A stretch of DNA of 64,000 nucleotides from Crocodylus rhombifer (Eukaryota; Chordata; Crocodylia; Crocodylidae), in assembly GCA_038503035.1 (NCBI GenBank), contig JAVSML010025537.1, forward strand, positions 846,609 through 910,608, read 5' to 3'. The notes under the pieces are model-generated. The model was not told the DNA's origin and made no database searches. It worked only from the letters and a program-made list of their open reading frames with translations. Made by a program: the position numbers and the translations under genes. Shown piece after piece: positions 24,603 to 35,707 of the stretch (position 1 is the stretch's first letter; each line of letters opens with the position of its first letter).

Positions 24603-26122
24603 AGTACTTCAGAGACAAATGTGGAAATAGCTTCTCAATTCTCTTTCTTCATCCTTTGCCACCATGACAAATACATACCATTAATATGTATTGTATTTGT
24701 AGCTTTACCTACATGGGATGTAATCGCTGTATTTAATTCACTTTATATATGGTCACTGCTTGGAAAATTGTCTTCCAAAGTTAGAAAACTGTTATGGCAC
24801 TCTTGGAAGAATTTGAATAACTTCTGCGCATTTAGAAATGGCTGACAGTGAGAGACCAGAGAGTCAGCTGTCTTTTGAAGGATTCAAGCTGTCGGCATGA
24901 GGGCAAAGAATAACATGTAAGTTTATATCAGTCCATGCGTGTGGGCCAGATGTGGCCCCTGCTGCAGTGTCATTTAGCCTGTTCCCTATGGCTTTGAAAA
25001 TTTGGTGGTGGAGGAGCAATGGCACTCGTCCCCTGCTCAAAAGTATGTGTGTGTGTCTTTTCCTTAAGACAAACACAAGTTTTCTTTGTAATGCTTCAAC
25101 TTTTGAACATTTGGATTTGGGAGAAGGCTTTAAGTAAAATTTAGCAGTGAAATAAGAGATCAAAAATAATCCTTTGTGCAACTTAAATATGCTGATCCAG
25201 ATCATTATAAGTAAAATTTCTGGAAAGGTTGTTCTTCTCTTGAGTTATATACATGGGCCACTGGTGTGTCCTGAGTTGGGGGTAGGGGGGGGTCTCTCAT
25301 CCCTTCTGATTTCAGGCAGTGCTATCTGTATATAGCAAGAAGTCTCAAGGGTAGATTTTTTTTTTCTTAGGTAGTATCTGCACTCTTGTGTCCTGTTTGC
25401 TTGCAAACAGGAACGGGGAATTGATTAGAAACTCTAGCCACCCTCATCCTTCTCTCCTGAGGTCAGTGCAGGTGCCCTGAGGAATGTGTGCCCCTCCCCA
25501 ATGATTTAAAATAGTGTTGCTGCCCAATATTGCCATCTTATTTAAAAATATTTCCTAGCTTTATGCTTACCTTTAAAGCATTTTTAATCTTTTCTTTTGT
25601 TTATAATATTGACAACAGGGTTAGGTACAACTTTTGGGTTCTTTTCTTTTGTTGAAATTTTTTTTTTTTTTTTTTTAAATTACTGAATGTTAGTGTGGTT
25701 TATTATTTCAAGTATTTTGAAATGATGTAGTTGCTGAAACCTCTCTAGTATATTTCTTTTGGTGCCTGTATTGCTTTGGCAAAGATTATAGTCGTGTTGA
25801 TTAGCACTACAGTGGTTAGGAAAGATTTGTAAGTAGAAAAGAGTTGTTTCTTATATCTGCTAAAGCCAAAAATGAATGATTTTTTTTTTCATTTGTCTTT
25901 TGTATGCATCTTCTTTGGGGGGGGGGGGAAATCTATTCTAGTTTTGGTAGAAGGAAAGTGGTATGGGGAGTCAGGAGATCACTTGTCCTCTGACCTCCCG
26001 CCTCCACTTCTTCCCTCTGCAGCCTTCCTTCCTTCATGGTGCCATGGAGGATCCCCAGCTCTCCACAGTCTCTGCCACTTCCCCCATGCTCTGTGGAGTC
26101 TCTGCCACTCCCACTCGTTAAC
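24603..26122. other. Mostly unique sequence with simple repeats
   Basis: T-rich runs lie at about 25658-25677 and 25881-25890 and a G run at about 25917-25928. A perfect 10-bp inverted repeat (tcctgtttgc at 25391-25400, complement at 25403-25412) is present. Short text at 24946-24960 (gtgtgggccagatgtggccc) suggests another degraded hAT fragment. No gene supported. Confidence 0.4.
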
Positions 26123-26996
26123 CAGGGGTAGGCAAAATACGGTCCGCAGGCTGGATCTGGCCTACGGGGCTCCTAAAAATTTAGAAACTTAGTATTTATT
26201 TGCCCCGGCAGCCTGCGAGAGCTGTCTAGAGGCAGGGGGAGTAGGACCCAGAGGGCGCCTCAGCGGGACTTAACAGCCCAGCCCTGCTTGCCCCCAGCCA
26301 TTTCACTCCCTTCCTGCCCCTGCCCTACTCCAGCACCATGTGGCTGGCAGCTGCATCACTGGACCAGGGAGCATGGGGCTGCACCAGTGCCGGTGTGTGT
26401 GTATGGGGGGAGGACAGGGATAGGCAGGGACTGTGTGTGTGTGTGTGTGCGTGCGCGCTCATGCATGTGCAGACAGTTATAGCGCATGTGTATGCCTGAA
26501 GGCAGGGATACCGCGTGCGTGTGTTCATACGCTGAGTCTCTCTTACATACCTCACCATAGGCATGCACCCACACCTTCCTCGCAGTACTGTACGTACAGA
26601 CCCCCCATATCCATACCCTCCCCACATGCTGTCTCACTCCACATACCCACCCCCCACAAAATACAAGAGTGCTACTTCATTTTAAGCTATTATGCAATCA
26701 CCTCTGTGTAAACTACACAAATGCATGTAAACCAGGACAAAAATAGTTTTTGAAACCAAATTAATGAATGCTGTAGGCATTCATTTTTTAGAATATAATT
26801 TGGTAATTTTTTTTCCGAGATGGCAAAACCTATGGCTGAAAGGAGTATTTTTGGTTGCAAAGATCAGGGGTTAGTGGAATGGACTTATTGTCCCAAGATG
26901 ATGATCAGGGCAGGGCATCTGTCAAGGGTTGGGGCTACTAATGTGGCCCTCAACAGCTTGCCAAAACTCAGTAAGCCTAAAATAATTGCCCACCCC
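26123..26996. repeat. hAT-type end fragments around a GC-rich, TG-rich core
   Basis: The left end CAGGGGTAGGCAAAATAC is followed by GGTCCGCAGGCTGGATCTGG at 26142-26161. The right end at 26943-26996 carries GTGGCCCTCAACAGCTTGCC and AATAATTGCCCACCCC. These are the two expected ends of one non-autonomous hAT family. The flanking octamers do not match, so they may belong to two separate fragments. The core holds a (TG)n tract at about 26430-26450 and open frames of CACA/CVCV type that are not genes. Confidence 0.4.
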
Positions 26997-27711
26997 ATAT
27001 TGTTATACCATATTGAGGTTCTGTTCCCTTCTGTTCCCAAGAACAGCACATGGAAGTGAGCTGCTTATGACGGTAAGTGGGGAAATGGGCAGAAGGAGGG
27101 TAGAAGCTGCAGAGGACAAGTGGAGGGGTGCAGGAGGCTGTTATGGGTCTGACTCAGGCCCCATGCAGACTCGGGGGCCAGGACCACAATCAGAGCCACA
27201 GCAGTTGCCTGCCTCCCATATATGCAAATTAATGTGCATACCTACTGACTTCTCATCCAGAATTGATGCATTTTATCTTTTTTCAAACTGCTGAAAGCTT
27301 CAGTGCAGGTGCTCCATAAACACACTTTTAAGCAACAGTCTTGTACTTACTTATACGTAGTACAAACATGCATGATATTAGCTCTAAGTCAAGATGCTCA
27401 TGATTTATCATAGCATTCATTGGGCTGGGCCCCAGCAGTCAACAGTGTTTCAAGTCATGATGACCCCACAGCCCAGCACTAGAAGGAAAAGGAAGTTTGT
27501 CTCCTCAATTTCCCGTGTAAAGACTGAGAGAGATCATGGCCTCAAGTTGCTGTTGAATTTGCAGTGACATTGAGATTTCATGGACCCTAGAGGATACTTT
27601 TGAAGTTCAGGGGGGCATAATACAGCTCCTGTATCAATGGAGTTATCTGGCTCCAAGATTTGTAGCTGGTATGCTTCCTACTGAAGCTCATCATTTTTAG
27701 TACTAGAATGT
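26997..27711. other. Unique sequence
   Basis: No recognisable gene. Text such as gtttcaagtcatgatgacc and the surrounding GC-richer parts may be old repeat. Confidence 0.35.
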
Positions 27712-29239
27712 AATCATAGTATCATAGAAGTAGGGTTGGAAGGGACCTTGTAGATCTTCAAGTCCAACCCCCTGCCTGGGTGGGAGAAAAAGACTGGACT
27801 CAAATGAGTCCAGCCAGGTAGTCATCAAACCTCTTCTTAAAGATCCCCAGGGTAGGAGCCAGCACCACTTCCCTAGGAAGTTGGTTCCAGCTCCTAGCCG
27901 CCCAAACTGTGAAGTAGTTCTTGCGGATGTCCAATCTAAATCTACTCTCTAATAACTTGTGTCCATTGTTCCTTGTCATGCCAGGGGGCGCTAGGGGAAA
28001 CAGTGTCTCCCCTAAACCTTCTGGTCTCCCTAGTGAGTTTATAGACAGTCACCAGGTCCCCCCTCAGCCTTTTCTTGTGGAGGGTGAATAGTTTCAGGCC
28101 CTTTTGCCTCTCTTTGTAGGGCCTTCCCCACTGCCCCTTGACCATGCAAGTGGCCTTTCTCTGGACCCTCTCTATGCTAACCACATCCTTCTTGAAGTGC
28201 GGTGCCAAGAACTGGATGCAGTACTCTACCTGTGGCCTGACCAATGCTGCATAGAGGGGAAGGATCACCTCCCTGATCCTGCTTGTGATGCATCTGTAGA
28301 TGCATGACAAGGTGCAGTTAACCTTACTGACCGCTTCCTCGCATTGGTGTTTTATGTTCATCCTGGAGTCAGCAGTGACTCCAAGATCCCTTTCTGTCAC
28401 TGTTTTGACAAGAGGGGTGTTCCTCAGCCTTTAGGTGTGTTGCTGGTTCTTTCCCCCTAGATGCAGTACCCTGCATGTGTCTATGTTGAGTTCCATCCTA
28501 TTCTCATCCGTCCACCTCTATAATTTGTCTAGGTCTAGCTGGATTCTGGGCTTCTACAGCATGCCCACCTTGGTGTCATCAGCAAATTTGGACAGCGTGC
28601 ATTCCACACCCACATCCAGATCACTGATAAAGCTGTTGAACAGTACAGGCCCCAGGACCGAGCCTTGGGGAACTCACTATCCAGATCCCTTCAGGTCGAA
28701 AATGACCCATCCTCCACCACTCTCTGGATATGACCAGCTAGCCAATTTGCCACCCATCTGACTGTGTAGGCATCAATGCTGCAGTCGCCTAGGTTTTTTT
28801 AAGAGAATGTGATGGGAAACCATGTCAAAGGCCTTCTTAAAGTCCAGGAAGATGACATCCACCCCAACACCCTCATCCAGGGACTTTGTGACTTGATCAT
28901 AAAAAGAAACCAGGTTAGTCGGGCAGCACCTGCCGTCAATGAACCCATGTTGGTTGCCCCTGAGTATTACCTCCCCTGCTGGGCCCTTGCAGATGTGCTC
29001 CTTGATAATTTTCTCAAAGGTTTTCCCAAGGACCGAGGTAAGACTATCTGGCCTGTAATTGCTGGGGTCCTCCTTTCTCCCCTTCTTGTAACTGGGGACC
29101 ACATTGGCCCTTTTCCAATCCTCTAGTACCTGGCCAGTGCCCCATGGGCTCTCATATATCCGTGCCAGGGGCCCTGTTATGACACCCGCCAATTCCCTCA
29201 GCACCCTTAGGTGAAGAACATCTGGACCTATTGATTTTA
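27712..29239 (-). pseudogene. CR1 LINE, ORF2 reverse transcriptase to 3' end (minus strand)
   Basis: This is the 3' half of a nearly complete CR1. On the minus strand the order is: LHLRVLRELAGVI (about 29200), DWKRANVVPSYKKGRKEDPSNYRP (thumb/fingers start), FYDQVTKSLDEG, VDVIFLDFKKAFDMVSHH (about 28800-28870), the catalytic FADD box at 28575-28586 followed by TKVGM, then the C-terminal region MTERDLGVTADSRMN (from 28400), ILPLYAALVRPQVEYCIQF, RLRGDLVTVYKLTR. The last part is broken by frameshifts. The 3' UTR contains the palindrome ctggactcaaatgagtccag (27794-27813), and the tail ends in ATCATAGAAGTAGG-type text read on +. FADD is intact, but frameshifts near 28785 and 27960 mean the copy is dead. 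Confidence 0.92.
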
Positions 29240-29244
29240 AACCC

Positions 29245-30038
29245 TGTCCCAACCCGGTGAGAGACTGGTGGGTTGATAACGATAGACATGCTCGAGCAGG
29301 CGGGTACTAATGGCGACTAGGAGTCAGGCGGTCATTATGCTCGTGTGGTTACAGAAAAGTTGTTTATTTACTTATGCTACCAAAGGTTGCAGCATAAGCT
29401 GGAGTCTTGGTTATGGAGTTAGGCATTGATGAGATCGATTGGGAGCTGGTAGCCTACCGAGGCTTCCAAGAGCTTAACGATGAGAACACGTGCATGCAGG
29501 TCGGGTTACACCGGGAAAATATTGGTGGTGGGAGACAGTCTATGTAGGTGGCCAGCCTAGGTAGTTGCTTTTGGGTTGCGTAGCAGTGTCTCTACACGAG
29601 GTGGAGGCTGTCTCCCCGAACAAAGGACGGGGGAAAGTTTTTATAACTTTTCGTATCTGGTTTTACTCTGTGTCAGCCAATCATGACTACAAACGGATTC
29701 TTTTTTGTCTGCTCAGGTTTCAACACAGGCTTTTTCTCTCTCCTGTCAGCCCAGCTGTCAGGAAAGGGGGGCTTTCTTTATGTTTGTGTGGTACTGAGCC
29801 TGTTTGGTCACAAGAGGGCGAGCACATCACATTAATCTGATTTTACAGTTTTAATTGGACTAACTAATTTGAGGCCTCATTTTATCTCGTTACCATAGGT
29901 ATGGTATCTTTTTTGACGTCATAGCACTGGGTCATATTTAATTCAAGGTTAGTTTCTCCTGTGTGGGGGGCTCGAGTCATTTGGATAGGGGACAGGCAAG
30001 GGTGTGCATGTGGTACTGTTGTTAACTTGTACTTGACA
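29245..30038 (-). mobile_element. Solo LTR of an endogenous retrovirus inserted in the CR1
   Basis: Read on the minus strand the element starts TGTCAAG at 30038 and ends GGGACA at 29245, giving the TG...CA termini of an LTR. It is flanked by the 5-bp duplications aacct (30039-30043) and aaccc (29240-29244), 4 of 5 matching. The CR1 text reads straight across the junction once the block is removed. The minus strand also has a TATAAAAA box at 29645-29638, an ATTGG (inverted CCAAT) about 35 bp upstream, and an AATAAA signal at 29368-29363, in the correct order for promoter and poly-A functions. No viral coding region is present, as expected after recombination between paired LTRs. The retroviral class is not determined. 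Confidence 0.8.
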
Positions 30039-30043
30039 AACCT

Positions 30044-31300
30044 GTTCAGCCCCTCCAAAAGTTCCTTAACTAAGTTGTCCCTGACCCTAGGCATGGCGGT
30101 GTCTCCGCTGGGTCCGTCTGCAGTTCTAGTGTGGGAGATGTCCTGGTCCCTCTTCAGGAATATTGAGGCAAAGATTCCAGGTCATCTTTTTCATTTGTCG
30201 CAATCACCAGATTGCCAAGCCCATCCTGTAGGGTCCCCACGTTACCCAGTGCTGCCTTCTTACTTCCTATGTATTTGAAGAAGGACTTTTTATTATCTTT
30301 AATTCCGGTCACTAGTCCTAGCTCCATCTCTGCCTTGGCCTTCCTAACAGTCTCCCTGAAGTCCTGAGCAGTGGAGGTGTAATCCTCCTTGGTGATAGCC
30401 CCTTGCTTCCACTGTTTGTACACTTCCTTTTTTGCCCTCAGGCATCCTTGGATGCCTTTGCTGAGCCATGGGGGTTCTTAGCACTCCTGCCCCCTTTGGT
30501 GCTCATTGGGACTGACTCCCTTTGAACTCGGAGGATCGTCTCCTTGAGGAACAACCACCCGTCTTGGACTCCCATCTCATTAAAGCTCCACTGCCCCAGT
30601 GTCTCTGCTACTAACCGTCTTAGCTTACAGAAGTTGGCCCTTCTGAAGTCAAGGACCTCTGCCTTGCTGTTTGCTTTCACCACCCTGTGCTGGATAGTAA
30701 ATTCCAGTAGGCGATGATCACTGTTGCCCAGGTGGTTGTGTACCCACAGACCCCTCACCAGGTTGTCATCTGTGGCAAGGACCAAGACCACCAAGGCATT
30801 TTCCCTGGTGGGACTATGCACCTCCTGGGTTAGGTGGAGGTCCTGTATCTCTGCTAGGAACCTTTGTGAGCAGTCGGACCTGGCTGACTGGTGCTCTCAG
30901 CAGATGTCTGGGTAGTTTAGGTCACCCATGACAGCCACATCCCTTGTCCTTATAGCCTCCGTGAGCTGACCTGAGAGTTCCAGGTCCAGCTCATCCCCCT
31001 GGTGAGGTGGTCTGTAGTAGATGCCTACTACCAGGTCCCTTTCCTCATGCTCCCCTTGTATTCTTACCCATAGCACCTCATTTTGTCTCTCCTGATTATT
31101 GAGGATGTGTATTGCTCTTTGATGTATAGCGCTACGTGCCTCCTCTTTTCCCTGCTCTGTCTCACCTGTACAGCCTGTATCCCTTGATGTCCACTGCCCA
31201 GTCATGAGTGGAACCCACCAGGTTTCCGTGAGCCCCACTAGGTCTGGGTTTTTGCTAGCTAGCAGTAGGGCGAGTTCCTCCTCCGTGTTCCTCATGCTTT
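30044..31300 (-). pseudogene. CR1 LINE, ORF2 endonuclease half (minus strand)
   Basis: This is the 5' half of ORF2 of the CR1 split by the solo LTR. The endonuclease starts near 31295 (RNTEEELALLLASKNPD), with the LVGLTETWW motif at about 31215-31241 and the GDLNYPDI motif near 30900-30926. The latter stands for the usual GDFN catalytic motif. Later blocks follow on the minus strand: RENALVVLVLATDDNLV (about 30780), NSDHRLLEFTI at about 30719 (an SDH motif typical of these nucleases), AEVLDFRRANF, and DNKKSFFKYIGSKK (about 30280). ORF2 is broken by stops between these pieces. The block joins 27712-29239 across the LTR at the GLNRF-KSIGPD position. Confidence 0.9.
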
Positions 31301-31399
31301 GAGCATTTATGTAGAGGCATTTGAGGCCTCCTGTAGGTGCCCGTGCTGTCCTTTTGTTCTTAAGTCTGCCCTGGCTCCTGTCATTTACCTGGGGTACTA

Positions 31400-32342
31400 C
31401 CTGTGTGCATCACCTGGCTTGATGGCAAAGTGTCCTTGTGTTTCTCTGCATCCCTGTCCCCCAGTGAACCTAGTTTAAAGTTCGTCATATGAGATCAGCC
31501 AGCCTGGAAGAAAAAACATGCTTACCTTTTGGGGAGAGATGAAGCTTGTCCCGCCCAAGCATTTCCTCTGTGCAGAAATGCAGGTCATGGTCCAAGAACC
31601 CATGGCCCACCTAGTAACACCAGCTCTGAAGCCACCGGATGACATTGCCGATGCATGTCTCATGGCACTGTCCACATCTGCTCACTGGAAGGATAGAAGA
31701 AAAAAACCACCTATGCCCCTGTCTCAAGCTTTGCTCCTAGAGCCTTGTAGTCTCTCATGATGTGGTCTGTGTTGCCCCTAGCTGCATCATTCGTTCCCAT
31801 GTGGATGAGGACCATGGATGGGGTAATGATCAGGGGGTTGCATGAGGTCTGGGGTCATCTCTGTGATGTCCTGAATCCAAGCTCCAGGCAGGTATCAAAC
31901 CTCATGTGCCATGGGGTCAAAGTGACAGATGGGCCCCTCTGTTCCTCTTAGGATGGAATCGCCGATGGGTGAGGACTTGGCGTCTCTTCCTCTAGGTGTT
32001 CCAGTAGTTCTTGGCCTGTGCTGTGCTTGGAGTGGCATCGGTTCCCTTGGAGGTATCCTCTCCTACCTTCTCTTCCACTGCTGCCAGGGCCTCATACCTG
32101 TTCCCCAGCTGTACCTGGGGAGCTGACACTGAGGTAGCATGAGTAGCCCTGGCTCTGGAGGTGACCATCTGGAGTGGGTTCCTCCCAGGTGGCCAGTGAA
32201 TAGGGACTGCCTTCCCGGGTGGCTTCTCTAGGAGTGAGGAAGCTATTAGCAAAAATTTTAGGGACAATAAATCCAAAGGTTGTTTCACTTGTTGGCGTAG
32301 TTCGGTGTTTTCTGTTGTGGTTCTTGGTCCCAGTTTTGCCAA
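31400..32342 (-). pseudogene. CR1 ORF1 remnant with SGNH/GDSL-type esterase motifs
   Basis: Upstream of ORF2 on the minus strand is a decayed ORF1. The first part (32342-31992) reads TELRQQVKQ, a coiled-coil-like start, and later VQLGNRYEALAAVEE. Further down, GDSIL at 31963-31949 is followed by RGTEGPICHFDP. Then HMGTNDAARGNTDHIM at about 31757-31804 and DYKALGAKL fit the later esterase blocks. GDSxL and GTND are the blocks I and III equivalents of SGNH hydrolases, a domain known from CR1 ORF1. Frameshifts separate the pieces. Together with ORF2 this makes 27712-32342 one of the most complete CR1 copies in the window. Confidence 0.75.
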
Positions 32343-33421
32343 GGCATGATATAGTGACAGTGTGTATTTTCTACAGCCCAGTCCCCTACTTAATAACTAT
32401 ATGATTCTGCCAGAGCCAGTTTTGATACTGCTTTTGGGCTTGATTTCCTCCCCCCCCCCACACGCACACACTCACACACTGCCTGCCCAGATAACACTGA
32501 TACTGCCCATAGGGTTCTTTTTAGGAAAGCTTGTCTTACCCCAACTCTCGAGTGCAACTCTTAACTGCCTGCTGGCCTTGTGTCATTCCAAAGCGTACTT
32601 TTCTGGTCTCCAGAATACCATGGTAAACCTAGAAGAAAACTTGTTTCTCTTGCTTAGAGCTAACAAGATGCATCTGTTTAGAAATAGTTATTCTGCATTT
32701 TTGTGAGGGGTTGTACTGAAGATTCAATATGAGAAGCCTATATTCCTCTATGTATGATCATAAATCTTGCATGGTGGTTACTGTAACCTTTTGACTATTA
32801 CGGAGAAACTTTTCCTTTCATCTTTACATCTTTTGGAGGAATTCATTACACACACTGCCACCCTTTAATTTTTTCTTGCATAGAAAGTAGTTATTAAGGC
32901 ATAGATTTTGAAAAACAATTTGTTTCTTGGATAACTTTTGATTCTTTTATTAGGTGCATTTTTAGCATATATGGTTTTTCCAAAGTATTTACTTAATTAT
33001 CTCATGTGAGCAGCATAATTTTTCTGGGGGATTATCCTTTACTGAGCTAACTTTTATTGGACCAACTGAGTGGCTTAGAGAGACCATGCAGCTGGTTCAA
33101 GAAAAGATATGACCCACAAAAATACTTGCTTCTCATGTGTTTCCTGGGCCATCATGGCTGCAACATCATTTCAGCACTACCTTAGTTAGCTCATGTCATG
33201 TTAAAGTGAATCCTTCACAGTATTTGAAAGAGTACTCAATTTCTGATTGCACAAAGAAAAAAAATCAGGGTTTATAATGTAAAATTTTAGGCAATTAGGT
33301 CCAATTTAGGCAACTAGGATCAATTGGGTTTCACTTTTTTTGAAAGCTTTTGTTAGAATGAATAACTTGTTTCTGGTGCTAGTCAGGGAATAAAGTGTAG
33401 TTTAAAAATATTTAAAAAAAC
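32343..33421. other. AT-rich sequence with one old repeat fragment
   Basis: A CA-rich tract with a C9 run lies at about 32449-32478. At about 33025-33175 the text TAACTTTTATTGGACCAACT, GTGGCTTAGAGAGACC, then GAAAAGATATGACCCAC and ATCATGGCTGCAACATC resembles the 'ttttattagaccaac' end of the foldback family found at 33422-33840. The rest is featureless. Confidence 0.4.
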
Positions 33422-33840
33422 ATTGGGTGAATCTGAATCTTTTATTAGAACTATCTTTTATTAGAGTGTTATTAAGTAGTTGGGGAACATTTTTTAAAAC
33501 AAGCTTTCAGGTTTAAAAACCCTTCATCAGGCTGAGGGAAGCCTCTGCAGTTGATGTGTGCTCTTCCTGGATGAACTGAATTTAGTAAAGAAGCCAAAGG
33601 CTGGATTGGTACACATGCAAAAAGACAGCCTCTGTTTTCTTTACTTATTCATTCCATCCAGGAAGAGCACACATGAATTGCAGAGACTTCCTCAGCCTGA
33701 CAAAGGATTTTTAAACCTAAAAGCTTGCTAAAAATCTTTTTTTTCCCAACTATTTAAGTTGATCTAATAAAAGATCTCAGATTCACCCAAAGAACCTTGT
33801 CTGCCTATGTCCTTAGACCAACATGGTTACAACCTACACC
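33422..33840. repeat. Long palindromic (foldback) element
   Basis: The arm at 33422-33602 is the reverse complement of 33627-33790 over almost its whole length. Matching pairs include GGGTGAATCTGAATC with GATCTCAGATTCACCC, CAAGCTTTCAGGTTTAAAAA with TTTTTAAACCTAAAAGCTTG, and CTCTTCCTGGATG with CATCCAGGAAGAG. The loop is about 24 nt. On the right the element continues with a unique tail, TTGTCTGCCTATGTCC then TTAGACCAACATGG and TTACAACCTACACC. That tail recurs on the minus strand at 47385-47440. No coding capacity. The family is abundant here, but I cannot name its class with confidence. Confidence 0.75.
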
Positions 33841-34755
33841 ACTTTAAAAAAGATTGTTTCCCCCCCCCCGGATAATTTGAGAAACTTTAAGGCTGGCAAA
33901 GTTTTGGCATAGATATAGTTTAAGGTTGAGAGAGAACTTTTGTAAGCAATTTTTTCTTCCCATTTTAGTCAACTTTGCACATAGAGAACATAGGACTTCC
34001 CCATTGCTACAAGTTACTCCTTTAGCCTAAGGAGGCAGCATTATACTTTCATGAGTAATTTTAATTTTACTAAGTCTAAATTTTAGGCCTAGGTTCCTAT
34101 TGGGGAACTGGTATTTTATTTTTAGTAGGTGTTCTTTTTATTTTTCTTTCTCCTTTCTGTGGATTTTACAGACATCACCCGACTATGTGAAATCTGTGCA
34201 GCTGTGATTTGGGTCACAATTATGACCTAATTATATGCTAAGGTAATATTCAGTTTCCTGACTTCTGAGGGAACCTTCAGTCATTTTTAGTGTTGTTTAA
34301 ATATTCTTTCTTTTGAATGACTTTATTTTTCATCTTGGTACATTACGATTGTAGTTTGCTCATCCAAGTCTTCCATTACTTCTAATCTATGGAGTCTGAG
34401 GTCTAAAATGTGTGTGATTTATTTTTCCTTTAACCTGAAAAAGATTCCTGCCATGCCTTACAAATATTGCACAATTAACTGGTTAATCACACAATAAATT
34501 TAGATTAGACATGCATACAAAGTAATTATCATGCTATAAAATGTCCATCCAGCTATAAAAATAAAAGCAAACCAGCTATAAAGATGGTGCTTGAAAATGT
34601 GTAGCAACTTTTATAGCTGGTTTCTAGTCACCTTTAATTTGAACGTGTGGCAGAGTTCTCAAAGGGTTTAAGGATCTAAAAGAACATTTAGCTAATAGCC
34701 TAGTATGGAATGTATATTATAACCTCTTAAAATAACTTCCTTTTGTTTTTAACAG
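33841..34755. other. Intron sequence before the first visible TDRD3 exon
   Basis: AT-rich intron DNA ending in the acceptor tract ccttttgtttttaacag (34739-34755). It includes a 14-bp perfect inverted repeat (separate entry). No other feature supported. Confidence 0.6.
34569..34623. repeat. Perfect 14-bp hairpin upstream of a TDRD3 exon
   Basis: aaaccagctataaa at 34569-34582 is exactly complementary to tttatagctggttt at 34610-34623, with a 27-nt loop. A third partial copy (ccagctataaaaat) lies at about 34549-34562. The hairpin ends 132 nt before the exon acceptor. Confidence 0.7.
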
Positions 34756-34840
34756 GTATCTTTCAGATGAAGGAATTGAAGCTTGCACAAATTCTTCTGA
34801 CAAAGTCAATATAAGCGACATTATCCTGGTTGCCCTTAAT
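34756..34840 (+). CDS. TDRD3: TDRD3 coding exon, start of the OB-fold region
   Basis: The exon follows the acceptor ttttgtttttaacag and ends before the donor gtaggt. Its first base completes a codon split over the preceding intron, most likely the Trp that precedes Tyr15 in mammalian TDRD3. The next 28 codons read [20 protein letters not shown] and then [18 protein letters not shown] and the DIILxALN end are diagnostic of TDRD3. Compared with the human protein as I recall it, changes are conservative (for example Ser-Pro to Ser-Ser before DKV, and Ile to Val before ALN). This is the N-terminal helical/DUF1767 part that packs on the OB-fold used for TOP3B binding. At 85 nt the exon is not a multiple of three, so skipping it would shift the frame. 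Confidence 0.95.
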
Positions 34841-35707
34841 GTAGGTTATGGTTATGCACTTTTCTGCCATATCACGGTAACAATTTTGTATTGGATTACT
34901 TGTTCTTTAACTTTATTTGTGGACATAATTTAACTAAACGTATTGCATTGCATGCTGTACATAATGCACAAAGTGTTTCATTTTTATTTCATGCATATAA
35001 TTTGGTTGATAGGAATTAAATCTCAGTCACTTATACTACACATTGCTACTTTTAAAAAAATGTCATGGTAAAGAATATAAACATGTATTGCAATGGGTAA
35101 AAATTATTTCTTAGATGGTATTAAGAAAATTAATATGAAAACATTAACAGTTATGACAAGGTATTGCACTAGTAAGTAGTTCAGATATGACACCCCTTAA
35201 AACTAAAATGCTGTGACCTCTCTTTGTGTTTAGATTTCTTTAATCTAAAGTTTGACTTAGTAGTTGCCTTTTTCTGTAACAAGTAGATACAGACATTTAA
35301 ATGATGTATATACAAAGTCTCAGATTTCACATTTTTTACCAAGAGATGTAAGAAAATTGTGCATGAAGGCCTTAGAAAAGATTTTCAAAATTTAGAAGAA
35401 TAAATTTGCTTCATCGAAAACCATGTTGTACAATATTGGTTTTTTTGCCATGTTTACAAATGGCTTTTTGAAGATTACATGTCTTCGAGCCATGGAAAGA
35501 AGAGTGTAGCACTTTCTAAATGTTAATCAACTTTTGTACTTATATTTCTTGGTACTTTAATATAGTAATGACAGAGGACGCTCTCCCTTCTTCCAGTTTT
35601 TTGTTCTGTTTGGAATATTTGAGTCCTCCAAATTTTACAAGTGAATAGAAAAACAGGACTTGAAAGGACTTCAAGAAATCATTTAGTCCAATCTTCAATT
35701 TAAAGCA
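34841..35707. other. Intron between TDRD3 exons, unique part
   Basis: AT-rich intron DNA after the donor gtaggt. No repeat recognised before the CR1 that begins at 35708. Confidence 0.55.

Noticed and set aside
25391..25412. 10-bp perfect inverted repeat as a terminator or regulatory operator
   Set aside because: In a vertebrate intron an isolated short palindrome has no such meaning. One or two of this size are expected by chance in 64 kb.
26288..26711. Cys/Val/His/Thr-rich open frames suggesting a secreted peptide
   Set aside because: They translate a (TG)n/(CA)n microsatellite and its flanks.
29245..30038. Possible full endogenous retrovirus
   Set aside because: Only LTR features are present (ends, TATA, poly-A signal, duplications). 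No primer-binding site, gag, pol or env follows, so I call a solo LTR.
1..34755. TDRD3 first coding exon or promoter
   Set aside because: No short ATG exon ending in a split Trp codon before a GT donor with Ala/Gln/Gly-rich text was recognised, and no GC-rich promoter block was left after repeats were assigned.
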